Notes: generated by a model from the letters alone, not told the origin. A stretch of DNA of 64,000 bases from Pseudomonas putida W15Oct28 (GCF_000708715.2 NZ_JENB01000019.1:1-64000); one strand, 5' to 3'. Shown: positions 8,445 to 16,761, counted from the stretch's first letter. Made by a program: numbers and translations.

Positions 8445-9638
8445 TCAGCCGCCGCGAGCGCGCCGCGACAGCAACAGCGTTAGGCCCACCCCGGTCAGGG
8501 CGAGCAGGGCCGCCACGCAGAAGATCGAGGCATAGCCCAGGTGCACGGCGACTGCGCCCATCAGCGGCCCGGCGATCGCCAGGGCCATGTCGAAGAACAC
8601 CGCATAGGCCCCCAGCCCCGCGCCGCGGCTGCTGCTGGGGACCTGCCTGATTGCCTCGACGCCCAGTGCCGGGTACACCAGCGATAGCCCGAAACCGGTG
8701 AGCCCTGCGCCAACCAGCGCCCAGGCCGGCGAAGGCGCCAGCCACAGCAAGCTCAGGCCGAGCACTTCAGTGGCCATGCAGGCGACCGCCACGTTGTAAC
8801 CACCAAAGCGGTTGACCGCGTTGACGAACAGCAGCCGCGAAATGATGAAGCACACGCCAAACGCACTCAAACACCAGGCTGCGCCCACCCAGCCGCGCTC
8901 CAGGTAGTACAAGGTGACGAAGGTGGTCAGGGTGCCATAGCCGATCGAGGCCAGGGTCAGGCCAAGACCGCACGGGGCGACCCGGGCAAACGCCGACCAG
9001 AACGGCAGGCGTTCGCCGCGTACCACCACCACGTCGGGACGCTTGCGCAACACCAGCAGGGCAAGGGTTGCCAGCACCAGCAAAGCAGGCCCCAGCACGC
9101 TGAAATCCAGCCCGTCCACGGCCAACACACCCAGTGGCGCGCCAATGGCGATGGCGCCGTAGGAGGCGATACCGTTCCATGAGATCACCCTGGCGGTGTG
9201 TTCGGGGCCGACCTGGCTGATGCCCCAGCTCAAGGTGGCCACACCGATCAGCCCCTGGGCGATGCCGAGCAGCAAACGGCCCCCAAGCAATAGCGCCAGG
9301 CTCAGCAGCGGCAGCGTCAGGGTCCAGGCCGATAACAGGGTCAATACCCCGCAGCCGGCAATCCCCATCAGGCCGAAACGGATGGCTTGCTTGCCCCCGA
9401 GGGTATCAGCAACGCGCCCGGCGAACGGGCGGCTGAGCAGGGTGGCCAGGTATTGCAGGCCAATGGTCACCCCGGCGATCACCGCACCAAAGCCCAGTTG
9501 GTCGTGCACGTAGCTGGGTAGCACCGCAATCGGCAGGCCGATGCAGAGGAAGGCAATGAAGGTGTAGAAAACGATCGACAGGATCTGCTGGGTGATGTGC
9601 AGGGTGTTGCTGGCGGGGGCGGGTTGTTGCGCGGTCAT
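8445..9638 (-). CDS. MFS transporter (YhhS/YfcJ-like)
   Basis: This 397-residue integral membrane protein shows about 12 hydrophobic segments. The MFS loop 2-3 motif is present as SRPFAGRVADTLGGKQAI (about residues 67-84). It resembles the YhhS/YfcJ group of proton-driven exporters (arabinose-efflux-permease-like), located in the inner membrane. Substrate unknown. It is convergent with the hydrolase at 7437 and followed upstream by a REP pair, so it looks monocistronic. Confidence 0.85.
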   Translation of the reverse strand: MTAQQPAPASNTLHITQQILSIVFYTFIAFLCIGLPIAVLPSYVHDQLGFGAVIAGVTIGLQYLATLLSRPFAGRVADTLGGKQAIRFGLMGIAGCGVLTLLSAWTLTLPLLSLALLLGGRLLLGIAQGLIGVATLSWGISQVGPEHTARVISWNGIASYGAIAIGAPLGVLAVDGLDFSVLGPALLVLATLALLVLRKRPDVVVVRGERLPFWSAFARVAPCGLGLTLASIGYGTLTTFVTLYYLERGWVGAAWCLSAFGVCFIISRLLFVNAVNRFGGYNVAVACMATEVLGLSLLWLAPSPAWALVGAGLTGFGLSLVYPALGVEAIRQVPSSSRGAGLGAYAVFFDMALAIAGPLMGAVAVHLGYASIFCVAALLALTGVGLTLLLSRRARGG

Positions 9639-9735
9639 GGGCTCTTTCGCGGGCGGGCGGTTGGGCGTGGTAAAAGAAAGCAGGCTAACGAATTATTCGT
9701 CGGGTTGTTTCAGTCTGTGGGATTGGCGCTGGGAT

Positions 9736-9818
9736 CTTCGCGGGCTTGCCCGCTCCCACAGGTACTCTACAGCCATTGAGCCTGTGCAGGTCCGGTGGGA
9801 GCGGGCAAGCCCGCGAAG
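9736..9818. repeat. Inverted pair of REP elements
   Basis: The arm at 9736-9759 (CTTCGCGGGCTTGCCCGCTC and on to CCAC) is an exact reverse complement of 9795-9818, with a 35-bp spacer. It lies between the MFS start and the ybiT stop. Confidence 0.85.
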
Positions 9819-9861
9819 AGGCCGGCCCAGCCATACACAATGGCCAGGCCTTACCGATCAA

Positions 9862-11448
9862 TCAGACCAGTACGCCTTGGCTGCGCAGGTAATCGTCGTA
9901 GGTGCCGCTGAAGTCGACCACGCCATCGGGCGACAGCTCGATGATGCGGGTGGCCAGCGACGACACGAACTCGCGGTCGTGGCTGACGAACAGCAGGGTG
10001 CCCGGGTAGTTTTCCAGCGCCAGGTTCAGCGCCTCGATCGATTCCATGTCCAGGTGGTTGGTAGGCTCGTCCATCACCAGCACGTTCGGCTTTTGCAGGA
10101 TCAGCTTGCCGAACAGCATACGGCCTTGCTCACCACCGGAAATCACCTTCACCGACTTGAGAATCTCGTCGTTGGAGAACAGCATGCGCCCCAGGGTGCC
10201 GCGAATCACTTGCTCGCCGGAGGTCCACTGGCCCATCCAGTCGAACAGGCTCAGGTCGTCTTCAAAGTCGTGAGCGTGATCCTGGGCGTAGTAGCCCACT
10301 TCGGCGCTGTCGGTCCATTTCACCGAACCGGCATCCGGGGTCATTTCGCCGACCAGGGTACGCAGCAGGGTAGTCTTGCCAATGCCGTTGGGGCCGATGA
10401 TCGCTACGCGCTCGCCCGCTTCGACGGTAATGTCGAAGTTCTTGAACAGCACCTTGTCGTCGAAGGCTTTCGCCATCTTCTCGACCACTACCGCCTGGCG
10501 GTGCAGTTTTTTGGTCTGCTCGAAGCGAATGAACGGGCTGACACGGCTGGAAGGTTTGACCTCGGCCAGCTGGATCTTGTCGATCTGCTTGGCACGCGAA
10601 GTCGCCTGCTTGGCCTTGGAGGCGTTGGCCGAGAAGCGGCTGACGAAGGTCTGCAGCTCGGCAATCTGGGCCTTTTTCTTGGCGTTGTCCGACAGCAACT
10701 GCTCGCGCGACTGGGTGGCTGCCGTCATGTACTCGTCATAGTTGCCCGGGAACAGGCGCAGCTCGCCGTAATCCAGGTCGGCCATGTGGGTGCAGACGCT
10801 GTTGAGGAAGTGACGGTCGTGGGAAATGATGATCATGGTGCTGTTACGCGCCGTGAGGATCGTTTCCAGCCAGCGGATGGTGTTGATATCCAGGTGGTTG
10901 GTCGGTTCGTCGAGCAGCAGCACGTCCGGGTCCGAGAACAATGCCTGGGCCAACAGCACACGCAGCTTCCAGCCTGGCGCCACTTCGCTCATCGGGCCGA
11001 AGTGCTGCTCCAGGGGAATGCCCAGGCCGAGCAGCAGTTCACCGGCGCGGGATTCGGCGGTGTAGCCGTCCATTTCGGCGAATTCGGTTTCCAGTTCGGC
11101 GACGGCCATGCCGTCTTCCTCGGTCATTTCCGGCAGCGAGTAGATACGGTCGCGCTCGGCCTTGACCTTCCACAGCTGGCCGTGGCCCATGATCACGGTG
11201 TCGATCACGGTGAATTCTTCATAGGCGAACTGATCCTGGCGCAGTTTGCCCAGGCGGGTGTTCGGCTCGAGCATGACCTGGCCACCGGACGGCTCCAGGT
11301 CACCGCCGAGGATCTTCATGAAGGTCGACTTGCCGCAACCGTTGGCGCCGATCAGGCCGTAGCGGTTGCCGTTGTTGAATTTTACGGAAACGTTTTCGAA
11401 CAGCGGCTTGGCGCCGAACTGCATGGTGATGTTAGCGGTGGAGATCAA
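9862..11448 (-). CDS. ybiT: ABC-F family ATPase YbiT
   Basis: This 528-residue soluble protein has two fused ABC ATPase domains and no membrane segment, as in ABC-F ribosome-acting factors. Domain 1 has GANGCGKS (Walker A) and LLLDEPTNHLD; domain 2 has GPNGIGKT and VMDEPTNHLD. They are joined by the basic linker rich in KAKQATSRAKQ. It is nearly collinear with E. coli YbiT over its full length. The first codon in frame is TTG at 11448, followed by ISTANITMQFG. The upstream DNA is prophage-derived, so the original promoter may have been replaced. Confidence 0.93.
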   Translation of the reverse strand: MISTANITMQFGAKPLFENVSVKFNNGNRYGLIGANGCGKSTFMKILGGDLEPSGGQVMLEPNTRLGKLRQDQFAYEEFTVIDTVIMGHGQLWKVKAERDRIYSLPEMTEEDGMAVAELETEFAEMDGYTAESRAGELLLGLGIPLEQHFGPMSEVAPGWKLRVLLAQALFSDPDVLLLDEPTNHLDINTIRWLETILTARNSTMIIISHDRHFLNSVCTHMADLDYGELRLFPGNYDEYMTAATQSREQLLSDNAKKKAQIAELQTFVSRFSANASKAKQATSRAKQIDKIQLAEVKPSSRVSPFIRFEQTKKLHRQAVVVEKMAKAFDDKVLFKNFDITVEAGERVAIIGPNGIGKTTLLRTLVGEMTPDAGSVKWTDSAEVGYYAQDHAHDFEDDLSLFDWMGQWTSGEQVIRGTLGRMLFSNDEILKSVKVISGGEQGRMLFGKLILQKPNVLVMDEPTNHLDMESIEALNLALENYPGTLLFVSHDREFVSSLATRIIELSPDGVVDFSGTYDDYLRSQGVLV

Positions 11449-11468
11449 GGAGCTTACCTATCAATAAC

Positions 11469-11741
11469 TTACGTGGCTTCTTCGCAGCTACGGACCAATT
11501 TCGGACCAATCTGGAGCTTTTCCAGCTCCTGCCAGTCGTTAGACGAGTTAATCCAGCGCGCATAAGTCGATGAGAGCATCTGCACGCTATGCCCGAGCTG
11601 TTGGGCGATAAATGCGGGGTTGAGACCAGACATTAAGCATATTGTCGCATAGGTGTGACGGCAGTTATACGGGGGGCGGTATCTGATTCCCAAACCTGTG
11701 CGTACTAGGGGCCAGATGCAGGCCCTGTCGGTGGTAGCCAT
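11469..11741 (-). pseudogene. C-terminal fragment of a phage tyrosine integrase
   Basis: About 90 codons remain. They hold the C-terminal catalytic box of a tyrosine recombinase: CRHTYATICLMSG (Arg-x-x-His), QQLGHS (Gly-His) and STYARWI (nucleophile tyrosine). The N-terminal DNA-binding part and the first catalytic arginine are missing, so it should be inactive. It marks the left edge of the prophage remnant and ends about 20 bases from the ybiT start. Confidence 0.85.
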
Positions 11742-11823
11742 GTCTTTTCTGGATATAGCCGGGCAGCCCGTGAGCTCTCCATGCCTGCGAGCGTTTGCCG
11801 GCAGACTGGATTGAGGGGGCGGG

Positions 11824-12744
11824 TTACTTGGTCAGTTCGTGGCCGAACGGCACGCGGAAGCCGGAGGCGTTGCGGTGACCACCACCGCCGTACTGCTTCG
11901 CGATTTCCGACACATCGAGGCCTTCGTCAGTGCTGCGCAGGCTGAAAACGCGACCGTCAGGTGTGTCCCAGTAGCAGGCAGCGAATGGCTCGCCTTGGGC
12001 CATGAGGTGGCCCGCGTCGCTGGTGAGCGTGTAGGGCAGGCTGGCCACCGGCACATCGTGACCGGCGATGACCAGGCGCCGCCTGGTCACAGCAACAAGT
12101 TCCGCAACATCCTTTAGGTGCTTGCGCTCAATTGCGGCGCCGTCCGAGCGGAGTGTCTGCACATCAGCTGCCATGAGCTTGTCCCAGACTTCGAAGTCAT
12201 AGGGGTAGCTGAACAGGTTGGCCTGGATCTCACGCGTGCCATCCAGCTTGAACAGCCAGAGGTCGCGGTCCTCGATGTGGCGCAGCAGCATTGGCGGCTC
12301 TTGCCCCGGGAAGAAGTGGTCCCAGGCGAGCATGGCCCCGCTGCGGTTCATGTCGAAGCAGCAGGCGATAGCGGGGGAGTTCTGCGAATTCATGAAGATG
12401 TGTGCGCTTTCCCAGCCCAGTACGACCGACCCGTCGGGGTGCCGACCATCAACCCGAACGCCGGCGTGGAAGGGCGGGAACTTGCCAAGGTCCTCGGCCG
12501 CCGACTTGTGGTGGTCCAGGATGATGATGCTGTTTGCCTTCCAGCTCAGCCTGGCCATGACTTCGTACTTGTAACTGAAGTCGACGATGATCACGTCTTT
12601 ATCGGTGACATCAGGTGGTTCATGACCGTGCACACCGGCCACAAACTCGACCTGGTCGCCCAAGGCCTTGCGAACGACCCAGGCGCCGCCGAAGCCATCG
12701 GCGCAGTTGCCGTGGTAGATGCACATCGTTTTGCGTTCAGACAT
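11824..12744 (-). CDS. DHH-family phosphoesterase (prophage)
   Basis: This 306-residue protein has the DHH phosphoesterase signature: HGNCADGFGG (residues 11-20), VDFSY, the eponymous D77-H78-H79 in ILDHHKS, and the C-terminal GGGHRNASGF of a DHHA1-type domain. Such enzymes cleave short oligonucleotides or cyclic dinucleotides and occur in Pseudomonas prophages. The ATG at 12744 (MSERKTMCIYHG) is chosen over the longer reading because the domain begins there. It appears intact, unlike its neighbours. The substrate is unknown. Confidence 0.82.
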   Translation of the reverse strand: MSERKTMCIYHGNCADGFGGAWVVRKALGDQVEFVAGVHGHEPPDVTDKDVIIVDFSYKYEVMARLSWKANSIIILDHHKSAAEDLGKFPPFHAGVRVDGRHPDGSVVLGWESAHIFMNSQNSPAIACCFDMNRSGAMLAWDHFFPGQEPPMLLRHIEDRDLWLFKLDGTREIQANLFSYPYDFEVWDKLMAADVQTLRSDGAAIERKHLKDVAELVAVTRRRLVIAGHDVPVASLPYTLTSDAGHLMAQGEPFAACYWDTPDGRVFSLRSTDEGLDVSEIAKQYGGGGHRNASGFRVPFGHELTK

Positions 12745-12828
12745 AGGGGGTCCTCGCCCGCGCACAGCGGCGGGCATGCATGTGTGAATAGTGGCCCCAA
12801 AGCAAGGAGCATGGAATGGCGAAGGAAG

Positions 12829-13507
12829 TCAGAAAGCCGTTTGGTAGAGGTCACACTCATACCTACTGGCAGCGGGTTTTTCATAGGGGGACTGCTGACC
12901 GACCAGCCTGCCTTCATCTACAGCGGCCTTGGCATGGCCATACCGGGTGTATTGCTGGCCGCGACGCACTTCTGGTCGGCACGCCGGCTTGCCCTCGTCA
13001 TCGAGCGGGCTCCAGTCGGCGAACTCTTCGACGTTCTCCAAGAAGATCAGCCGCGGGCTGGTCTGGTAGGCCCATCGTATGATCACCCAAGCGAGGCCGC
13101 GAATCTTGCGATTGCGCGGCTTCCCGCCCTTGGCTTTGCTGTGGTGGCGGCAGTCGGGCGATGCCCACAGGATGCCGACTGGCTGGCCCTGGGTGGCGTG
13201 AATCGGATCAACCTCAAACACGTCTGCCACGTAGTGCTCGGTGTTGGGGTGATTGGCGCGGTGCACGGCCAAGGCGATTGATCGCCGGTTGATTGAGCTT
13301 GCCCAGTGGCGCCTGGACAACGCACATGGGTAGCGTCGGAGGCCCAGGCCTGCTGGATTTTGAGGCGGAACATGCACTCGATGGGGCTCACCTCCATTCA
13401 GCTCCCATCGGCCAGTGATTTGCCGCCCAGGGCACCTGGACGCCTGCGGCGCGCGCGCCGGTGCTCCATCCGCCGAGGCCGGCGCATAGGTCGATTGCAG
13501 TGGTCAT
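12829..13507 (-). pseudogene. Phage DNA cytosine methyltransferase, split by a 109-bp insertion and truncated
   Basis: Reading on the minus strand from ATG 13507, the first 32 codons encode a C5-methyltransferase start with motif I (DLCAGLGGWSTGA) and WAANHW. The frame then breaks. After 13303 a second frame gives HRANHPNTEHYVADVF, the catalytic-loop region ILWASPDCRHHSKAKGG (Pro-Asp-Cys instead of the usual Pro-Cys-Cys or Pro-Cys) and the ENVEEF motif. The 109 bases between are flanked by a direct repeat CCAGTG (13303-13308 and 13412-13417); removing them restores one reading frame. The C-terminus is also lost after about residue 150. Confidence 0.82.
13303..13417. repeat. 109-bp insertion bounded by CCAGTG direct repeats
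   Basis: The copies of CCAGTG at 13303-13308 and 13412-13417 bound the sequence that disrupts the methyltransferase. Collapsing the two copies joins AANHW to ASSINRRSIALAV in frame. The inserted piece carries its own short reading frame beginning MEVSPIECMFRLK on the minus strand, which looks like the start of another phage gene. Confidence 0.7.
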
Positions 13508-13588
13508 GTTGATCTCGCTGTAGTCGGATCGACGTTCGAGCGAGAGGGCTTGTCGTGCCGCGTTTATACGACCTACCGATCAACAAGC

Positions 13589-13744
13589 ATGCTTGCCGCT
13601 GCGATGTCTAATCCCGTCACCGCAATTGCTGGCCTCGCTTCTGTTGTTGGGATCGCGGCGCACAATGTGGCTACATGGAACCCAGATTACGAGCTTGGTA
13701 AAAACTTGACCCTTGGACGACTCGAAGTTTCCTACAAGAAATGA
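13589..13744 (+). CDS. Small prophage protein, unknown function
   Basis: About 51 codons (or 46 from ATG 13604) encode a short hydrophobic stretch (NPVTAIAGLASVVGIA) and a polar tail ending LEVSYKK. A hairpin follows directly after the stop. I do not recognise it. No strong ribosome-binding site is visible, and it could be the tail of a larger lost gene. Confidence 0.45.
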   Translation: MLAAAMSNPVTAIAGLASVVGIAAHNVATWNPDYELGKNLTLGRLEVSYKK

Positions 13745-13749
13745 TCTAG

Positions 13750-13770
13750 CGCCTCCTCGCCGGGGAGGCG
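13750..13770 (+). terminator. Hairpin after the small prophage gene
   Basis: A CGCCTCC stem pairs with GGAGGCG around TCGCCGG. There is only a poor T tract (TTGTCGTTG) after it. Confidence 0.45.
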
Positions 13771-13875
13771 TTGTCGTTGAGTAGGGGAAGGCGCTAGCTG
13801 ATGGCACGGCGCCACGTTTTGCGGGAGGGGTTGATCTTTGCTATAACGCCCGGCCATTTCACAGGAAGGAACCTC

Positions 13876-14136
13876 ATGAAACGCACCATCATCGGAGCAA
13901 TTCTTGTCGCGGTAACCTCGCTTTCTCTCAGCGGCTGCTTCGAGACAGAGGCCGAACAGAAGCCGAAGGAACAGCAAGAAGCCATCAATCACGACCCTGC
14001 TGCGTACGAGCCGAACACCTTTCACTGCCAGCCCGAGTATCTGAAAACGCTTCCGGACAACAAGGCTCGCGAAGACCTGGTCGAGAAGTGCATGACCGGT
14101 GGCTCGTACAAGAAGTCAGAGCCGAAGACCTGGTAA
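13876..14136 (+). CDS. TrbK-like entry-exclusion lipoprotein
   Basis: This 86-residue lipoprotein has a signal peptide (MKRTIIGAILVAVTSLSLSG) with lipobox LSGC, so it should be lipidated at Cys20 or nearby. The mature part has the pattern typical of TrbK-type entry-exclusion lipoproteins: a cysteine (FHCQPEYLKTLP) and the final EDLVEKCMTGGSYKKSEPKTW-like region with a second cysteine. The ATG at 13876 follows a good site (AGGAAGGAACCTC). In plasmids TrbK blocks entry of related plasmids; in a prophage remnant it might act in exclusion. That role is inference. Confidence 0.65.
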   Translation: MKRTIIGAILVAVTSLSLSGCFETEAEQKPKEQQEAINHDPAAYEPNTFHCQPEYLKTLPDNKAREDLVEKCMTGGSYKKSEPKTW

Positions 14137-14157
14137 CACCTGCTCTTGGTTATTCAG

Positions 14158-14181
14158 CGCCGCCTATCAGGGCGGCGTTTT
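14158..14181 (+). terminator. Intrinsic terminator after the TrbK-like gene
   Basis: Stem CGCCGCC (14158-14164) pairs with GGCGGCG (14171-14177), followed by TTTTCG. It starts 21 bases after the lipoprotein stop. Confidence 0.75.
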
Positions 14182-14194
14182 CGTTTGCGGGGAA

Positions 14195-14338
14195 GGTGCT
14201 GGCGGGCGCGACTCCATCGACATCTCCAAGCCGTGGGTGCTGCGCGAAGCCGTGCTCGGCATCATCATTCATGAGAACGGCAGCAACCCATACAAGACCG
14301 AGGTGATCGACGAGGGTGTGCGGAGGGCGCTGGCGTGA
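14195..14338 (+). pseudogene. C-terminal remnant of a phage P5-type structural protein/lysin
   Basis: The reading frame gives SKPWVLREAVLGIIIHENG followed by NPYKTEVIDEGVRRALA and a stop. This matches the C-terminal end of the P5-like structural/peptidoglycan-degrading proteins of Pseudomonas phages (LVEAIIRHENG type). The N-terminal catalytic part is absent, so it is a deletion remnant. Its end overlaps the start of the spanin gene. Confidence 0.6.
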
Positions 14339-14849
14339 GCTGGCTCGGCGCGCACTTGCTTGGTCCTGGTGGCTGATCGCCTTGGTGTTGGTCGCTGGCG
14401 GGCAGCAGTACCGGGTGGTAGTCGCCTCCGTAGAGGCGGCCACTGCCCGCGATGAAACCGCAACGGCACGCACTGAGCTGGCCGACTACCGCCTAGAGGT
14501 CTCCGAGCGTGACCGACGCGCCGGCGCCCAGGCGCGCACAGAAGAACAACGCCGCCACGCTGTGGCGGATGAGGAGGGTGAGAGTGCACGACAACAACTG
14601 GAACTGGCCCAAGGCCGCGCCGCTGCTGCTGAGTCTGCTGCTGGCGGGCTGCGGGGTGAAATCAACCGATTGCGGCGTGGCCAGCGCCCCGCCTGCGACA
14701 CCATCGCTACCCAGCAGCGCAAGGCAGGGACCTCTGCCTTCGTGGTGCTCGGGGGGTTGCTTGAAGAGTCTGACCGAATGGCGGGAGACCTCGCGCAAGC
14801 GTTTGAGCGAAGTCGAATAGCAGGTACGGTCTGTGAATCCATATACTGA
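14316..14849 (+). CDS. Phage i-spanin Rz-like protein (DUF2514)
   Basis: This 177-residue protein has one N-terminal membrane segment (SWWLIALVLVAGG, about residues 17-29). A long periplasmic coiled-coil region rich in Ala, Glu and Arg (about 35-130) follows, then a C-terminus ending TVCESIY. It is the inner-membrane half of a spanin, which fuses the inner and outer membranes at lysis. The likely GTG start at 14316 overlaps the lysin remnant. Rz1 is nested in another frame, the classic Rz/Rz1 layout. Confidence 0.82.
   Translation: MCGGRWRELARRALAWSWWLIALVLVAGGQQYRVVVASVEAATARDETATARTELADYRLEVSERDRRAGAQARTEEQRRHAVADEEGESARQQLELAQGRAAAAESAAGGLRGEINRLRRGQRPACDTIATQQRKAGTSAFVVLGGLLEESDRMAGDLAQAFERSRIAGTVCESIY
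14584..14820 (+). CDS. Nested o-spanin lipoprotein, Rz1-like
   Basis: In the +1 frame inside the Rz gene is a short lipoprotein: NWPKAAPLLLSLLLAGC gives a signal peptide with lipobox LAGC, and the mature part is proline/serine-rich (SAPPATPSLPSS). This is what Rz1 o-spanins look like. A GAGGAGG Shine-Dalgarno at 14571-14577 favours GTG 14584, with ATG 14569 as an alternative. The stop at 14820 lies just before the Rz stop. The product would span the periplasm from the outer membrane to pair with Rz. Confidence 0.78.
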   Translation: MHDNNWNWPKAAPLLLSLLLAGCGVKSTDCGVASAPPATPSLPSSARQGPLPSWCSGGCLKSLTEWRETSRKRLSEVE

Positions 14850-14994
14850 AAAATGAGGACTAGAAGATAAACCTCTCTGGCTAGCACGTTTCTCTGAAAC
14901 CATTGCCCCTTTAATTGCGCGCTCAACTCCCAGCAGCGTAAGAGTAACGGCGGCACGGTGCGTTGCCATGCCGCAGCCCAAAGGTCAAATTGTG
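14850..14994. other. Right edge of the prophage remnant, no gene
   Basis: These 145 bases between the spanin stop and the aldolase stop contain no convincing reading frame and no tRNA. I could not find a clear copy of an attachment core matching the integrase edge near 11450. Confidence 0.4.
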
Positions 14995-15765
14995 TTAATC
15001 AAGCACTGAGGGATCGCGGCGGATTTCCTCGCGCGCCATGGCTTCCCACAAAAAAGGAAACCCATTCTCATCGGTGCGCTTGCCAGTCGCGCGCACGACG
15101 TGGTCGGGCAATGGCGAGCCTCCACCGAGCGCCTCGACGTGCCAGGCCAGACGGCTGCGCCACTCCAGTGTAATTGCTCGCAAATGCGCTTGGCGAATGC
15201 CATTGGCAACCACTAGTACGCCATGGTTGGCGAGCAACGCCCACTTATTCGTACCCAGTGCGTCCACGACGGCGCGGCCCAACTCAGTGTTTTCAACCGT
15301 ACCGCGATACTCGTCGTAGAGCACCGGGTCGGTGTCAACCAAGGCGGATGTCTGGTCGTAGATTGGCGGAATGCGCCCTGCCGCCGACCATACGGATCCC
15401 CACTGCGGATGATTGTGGATTACCACGTGGACATCATTGCGTGCTGCGTGTAGATCCATATGCAAGTTGATAGCCGGGGTGATGTTCCATTCGCCCTCGA
15501 TTACCTTGCCCTCCTGATCTAGGCGCACAATATCCGAGGCGGTAACCTCTCCCCATGTCAGCTCCCACGGGTTGGCCCAGTAAGTGCCGTCGTCTTGGCG
15601 CACAGTGATGTGACCGGCGATGTGATCGTTATAGCCTTCGCGAAACAACACCCGGCACAGCAATGCCACGCTCTGGCGTGAAGTTAGTTCCGGCAGCACC
15701 GCATGCCGACCTGGCTTGGGTGTGAATCGAGCTAACATGTCTTGGTTCAGCTTGTCGTGCAACAT
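14995..15765 (-). CDS. Class II aldolase/adducin family protein
   Basis: This 256-residue protein has the class II aldolase/adducin fold, usually a Zn-dependent aldolase or decarboxylase. Metal-site segments are VIHNHPQWGS and LLANHGVLVV, and GHITVRQDDGTYWANPWEL is the phosphate/substrate loop region. The ATG at 15765 follows AAGGAGAATATCC, a good ribosome site, so the eight-codon longer reading is unlikely. It lies 52 bases after the dioxygenase gene on the same strand, suggesting an operon. It may cleave or decarboxylate the dioxygenase product; the substrate is not known. Confidence 0.82.
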   Translation of the reverse strand: MLHDKLNQDMLARFTPKPGRHAVLPELTSRQSVALLCRVLFREGYNDHIAGHITVRQDDGTYWANPWELTWGEVTASDIVRLDQEGKVIEGEWNITPAINLHMDLHAARNDVHVVIHNHPQWGSVWSAAGRIPPIYDQTSALVDTDPVLYDEYRGTVENTELGRAVVDALGTNKWALLANHGVLVVANGIRQAHLRAITLEWRSRLAWHVEALGGGSPLPDHVVRATGKRTDENGFPFLWEAMAREEIRRDPSVLD

Positions 15766-15817
15766 GGATATTCTCCTTGAGCCACCCACGCCTGCGGGGG
15801 ATCAACCCATCAATGAA

Positions 15818-16657
15818 TTACGCGTGGAAAGCCCCGCGAGCGAATACCGAAGCGCGCTGCATGCGCCGCTGGTGCGGTTGATAGTCGAGGATGGCATTGT
15901 GGAGCACGCTACGGTTATCCCATATCACCATGTCACCGACATTCCAGCGATGGCGAAATCCAAAATGAACCTGCTGGCAATGGCCGTGCAGATAGGCAAG
16001 AACCGCATCGCTTTCAGGGATGTCCAGGCCGTCGATATGGGTGGTGTAAGTCGGGTTCAAATACAGTGCCTTGCGACCTGAAACCGGATGTTTGATCACC
16101 AGCGGGTGTAAGTGTCGACGGTTCATGTTGATCACTTCAAGATAACGCTCGTGAGTAACAACGTTCTGTCTTAGGGCAGTGGTCATGGGCCCGTTCATAT
16201 CGTGCCAGGCACTCAGTCCTTCGATGTAGCACTTCATGCGCTCGGAGAGGGCATCGTACGCAGTGGTCATGCTGATCCAGCAGGTATCGCCACCATGCGG
16301 CGGCAAGATTTGCGCGTGGGTCATGGTGACAATTGGCGGACTGGGGAGAAAACTCTCGTCGTGGTGCCACATATCGGCACGGTCACCCAGCTTGGAGTCG
16401 ATGACGGTTATCTGCTCAAAGCCGTTGCCCAAGTTGGGATAGAAGGTATGTACTTCAGGCTCACCAAAATGCTGAGCAATCGCCAGGTGTTGATCTGGCC
16501 GTAGGCCAGGGACGTGCAGTACCAGGGTTTCATGCTTGACCAGTGCAGCCTCAATCGCGGCCAGCGTGACGGGCAAGTGGATTGAACTCGGATCCAAATC
16601 AAGCACTTCGGCGCCGATGCTGGCGCCAAGCGGGTGAACAGTGAATGATGACGTCAT
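15818..16657 (-). CDS. TauD/TfdA-like 2-oxoglutarate-dependent dioxygenase
   Basis: This 279-residue Fe(II)/2-oxoglutarate oxygenase has the iron-binding HxD motif in MWHHDESF (His98, Asp100), the distal histidine in VLHNAILDY, and the 2-oxoglutarate-binding arginine in the C-terminal QRRMQR segment. Family members include taurine, sulfonate and phenoxyalkanoate (2,4-D) dioxygenases. The ATG at 16657 follows AAAGGTAGATTGCTC. With the class II aldolase downstream and the divergent TetR gene upstream, it forms a small inducible catabolic module. The substrate cannot be named. Confidence 0.85.
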   Translation of the reverse strand: MTSSFTVHPLGASIGAEVLDLDPSSIHLPVTLAAIEAALVKHETLVLHVPGLRPDQHLAIAQHFGEPEVHTFYPNLGNGFEQITVIDSKLGDRADMWHHDESFLPSPPIVTMTHAQILPPHGGDTCWISMTTAYDALSERMKCYIEGLSAWHDMNGPMTTALRQNVVTHERYLEVINMNRRHLHPLVIKHPVSGRKALYLNPTYTTHIDGLDIPESDAVLAYLHGHCQQVHFGFRHRWNVGDMVIWDNRSVLHNAILDYQPHQRRMQRASVFARGAFHA

Positions 16658-16737
16658 GAGCAATCTACCTTTGGTGTAGTGTTCTTGTTTTTTTTGGGGG
16701 GCAATGACTGCGCGTTTAATGCTTGCCTGATTGACAA

Positions 16738-16761
16738 ACCGATCATACTGTCGTCATCGGT
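16738..16761. promoter_or_regulatory. Candidate operator of the divergent TetR regulator
   Basis: ACCGAT and ATCGGT form a 24-bp interrupted palindrome in the 210-bp divergent region between the dioxygenase and TetR genes. TetR proteins usually bind palindromes of about this span between divergent promoters. No experimental support is available here. Confidence 0.5.

Noticed and set aside
9592..11565. 657-codon plus-strand reading frame
   Set aside because: Antisense to ybiT; not a plausible protein.
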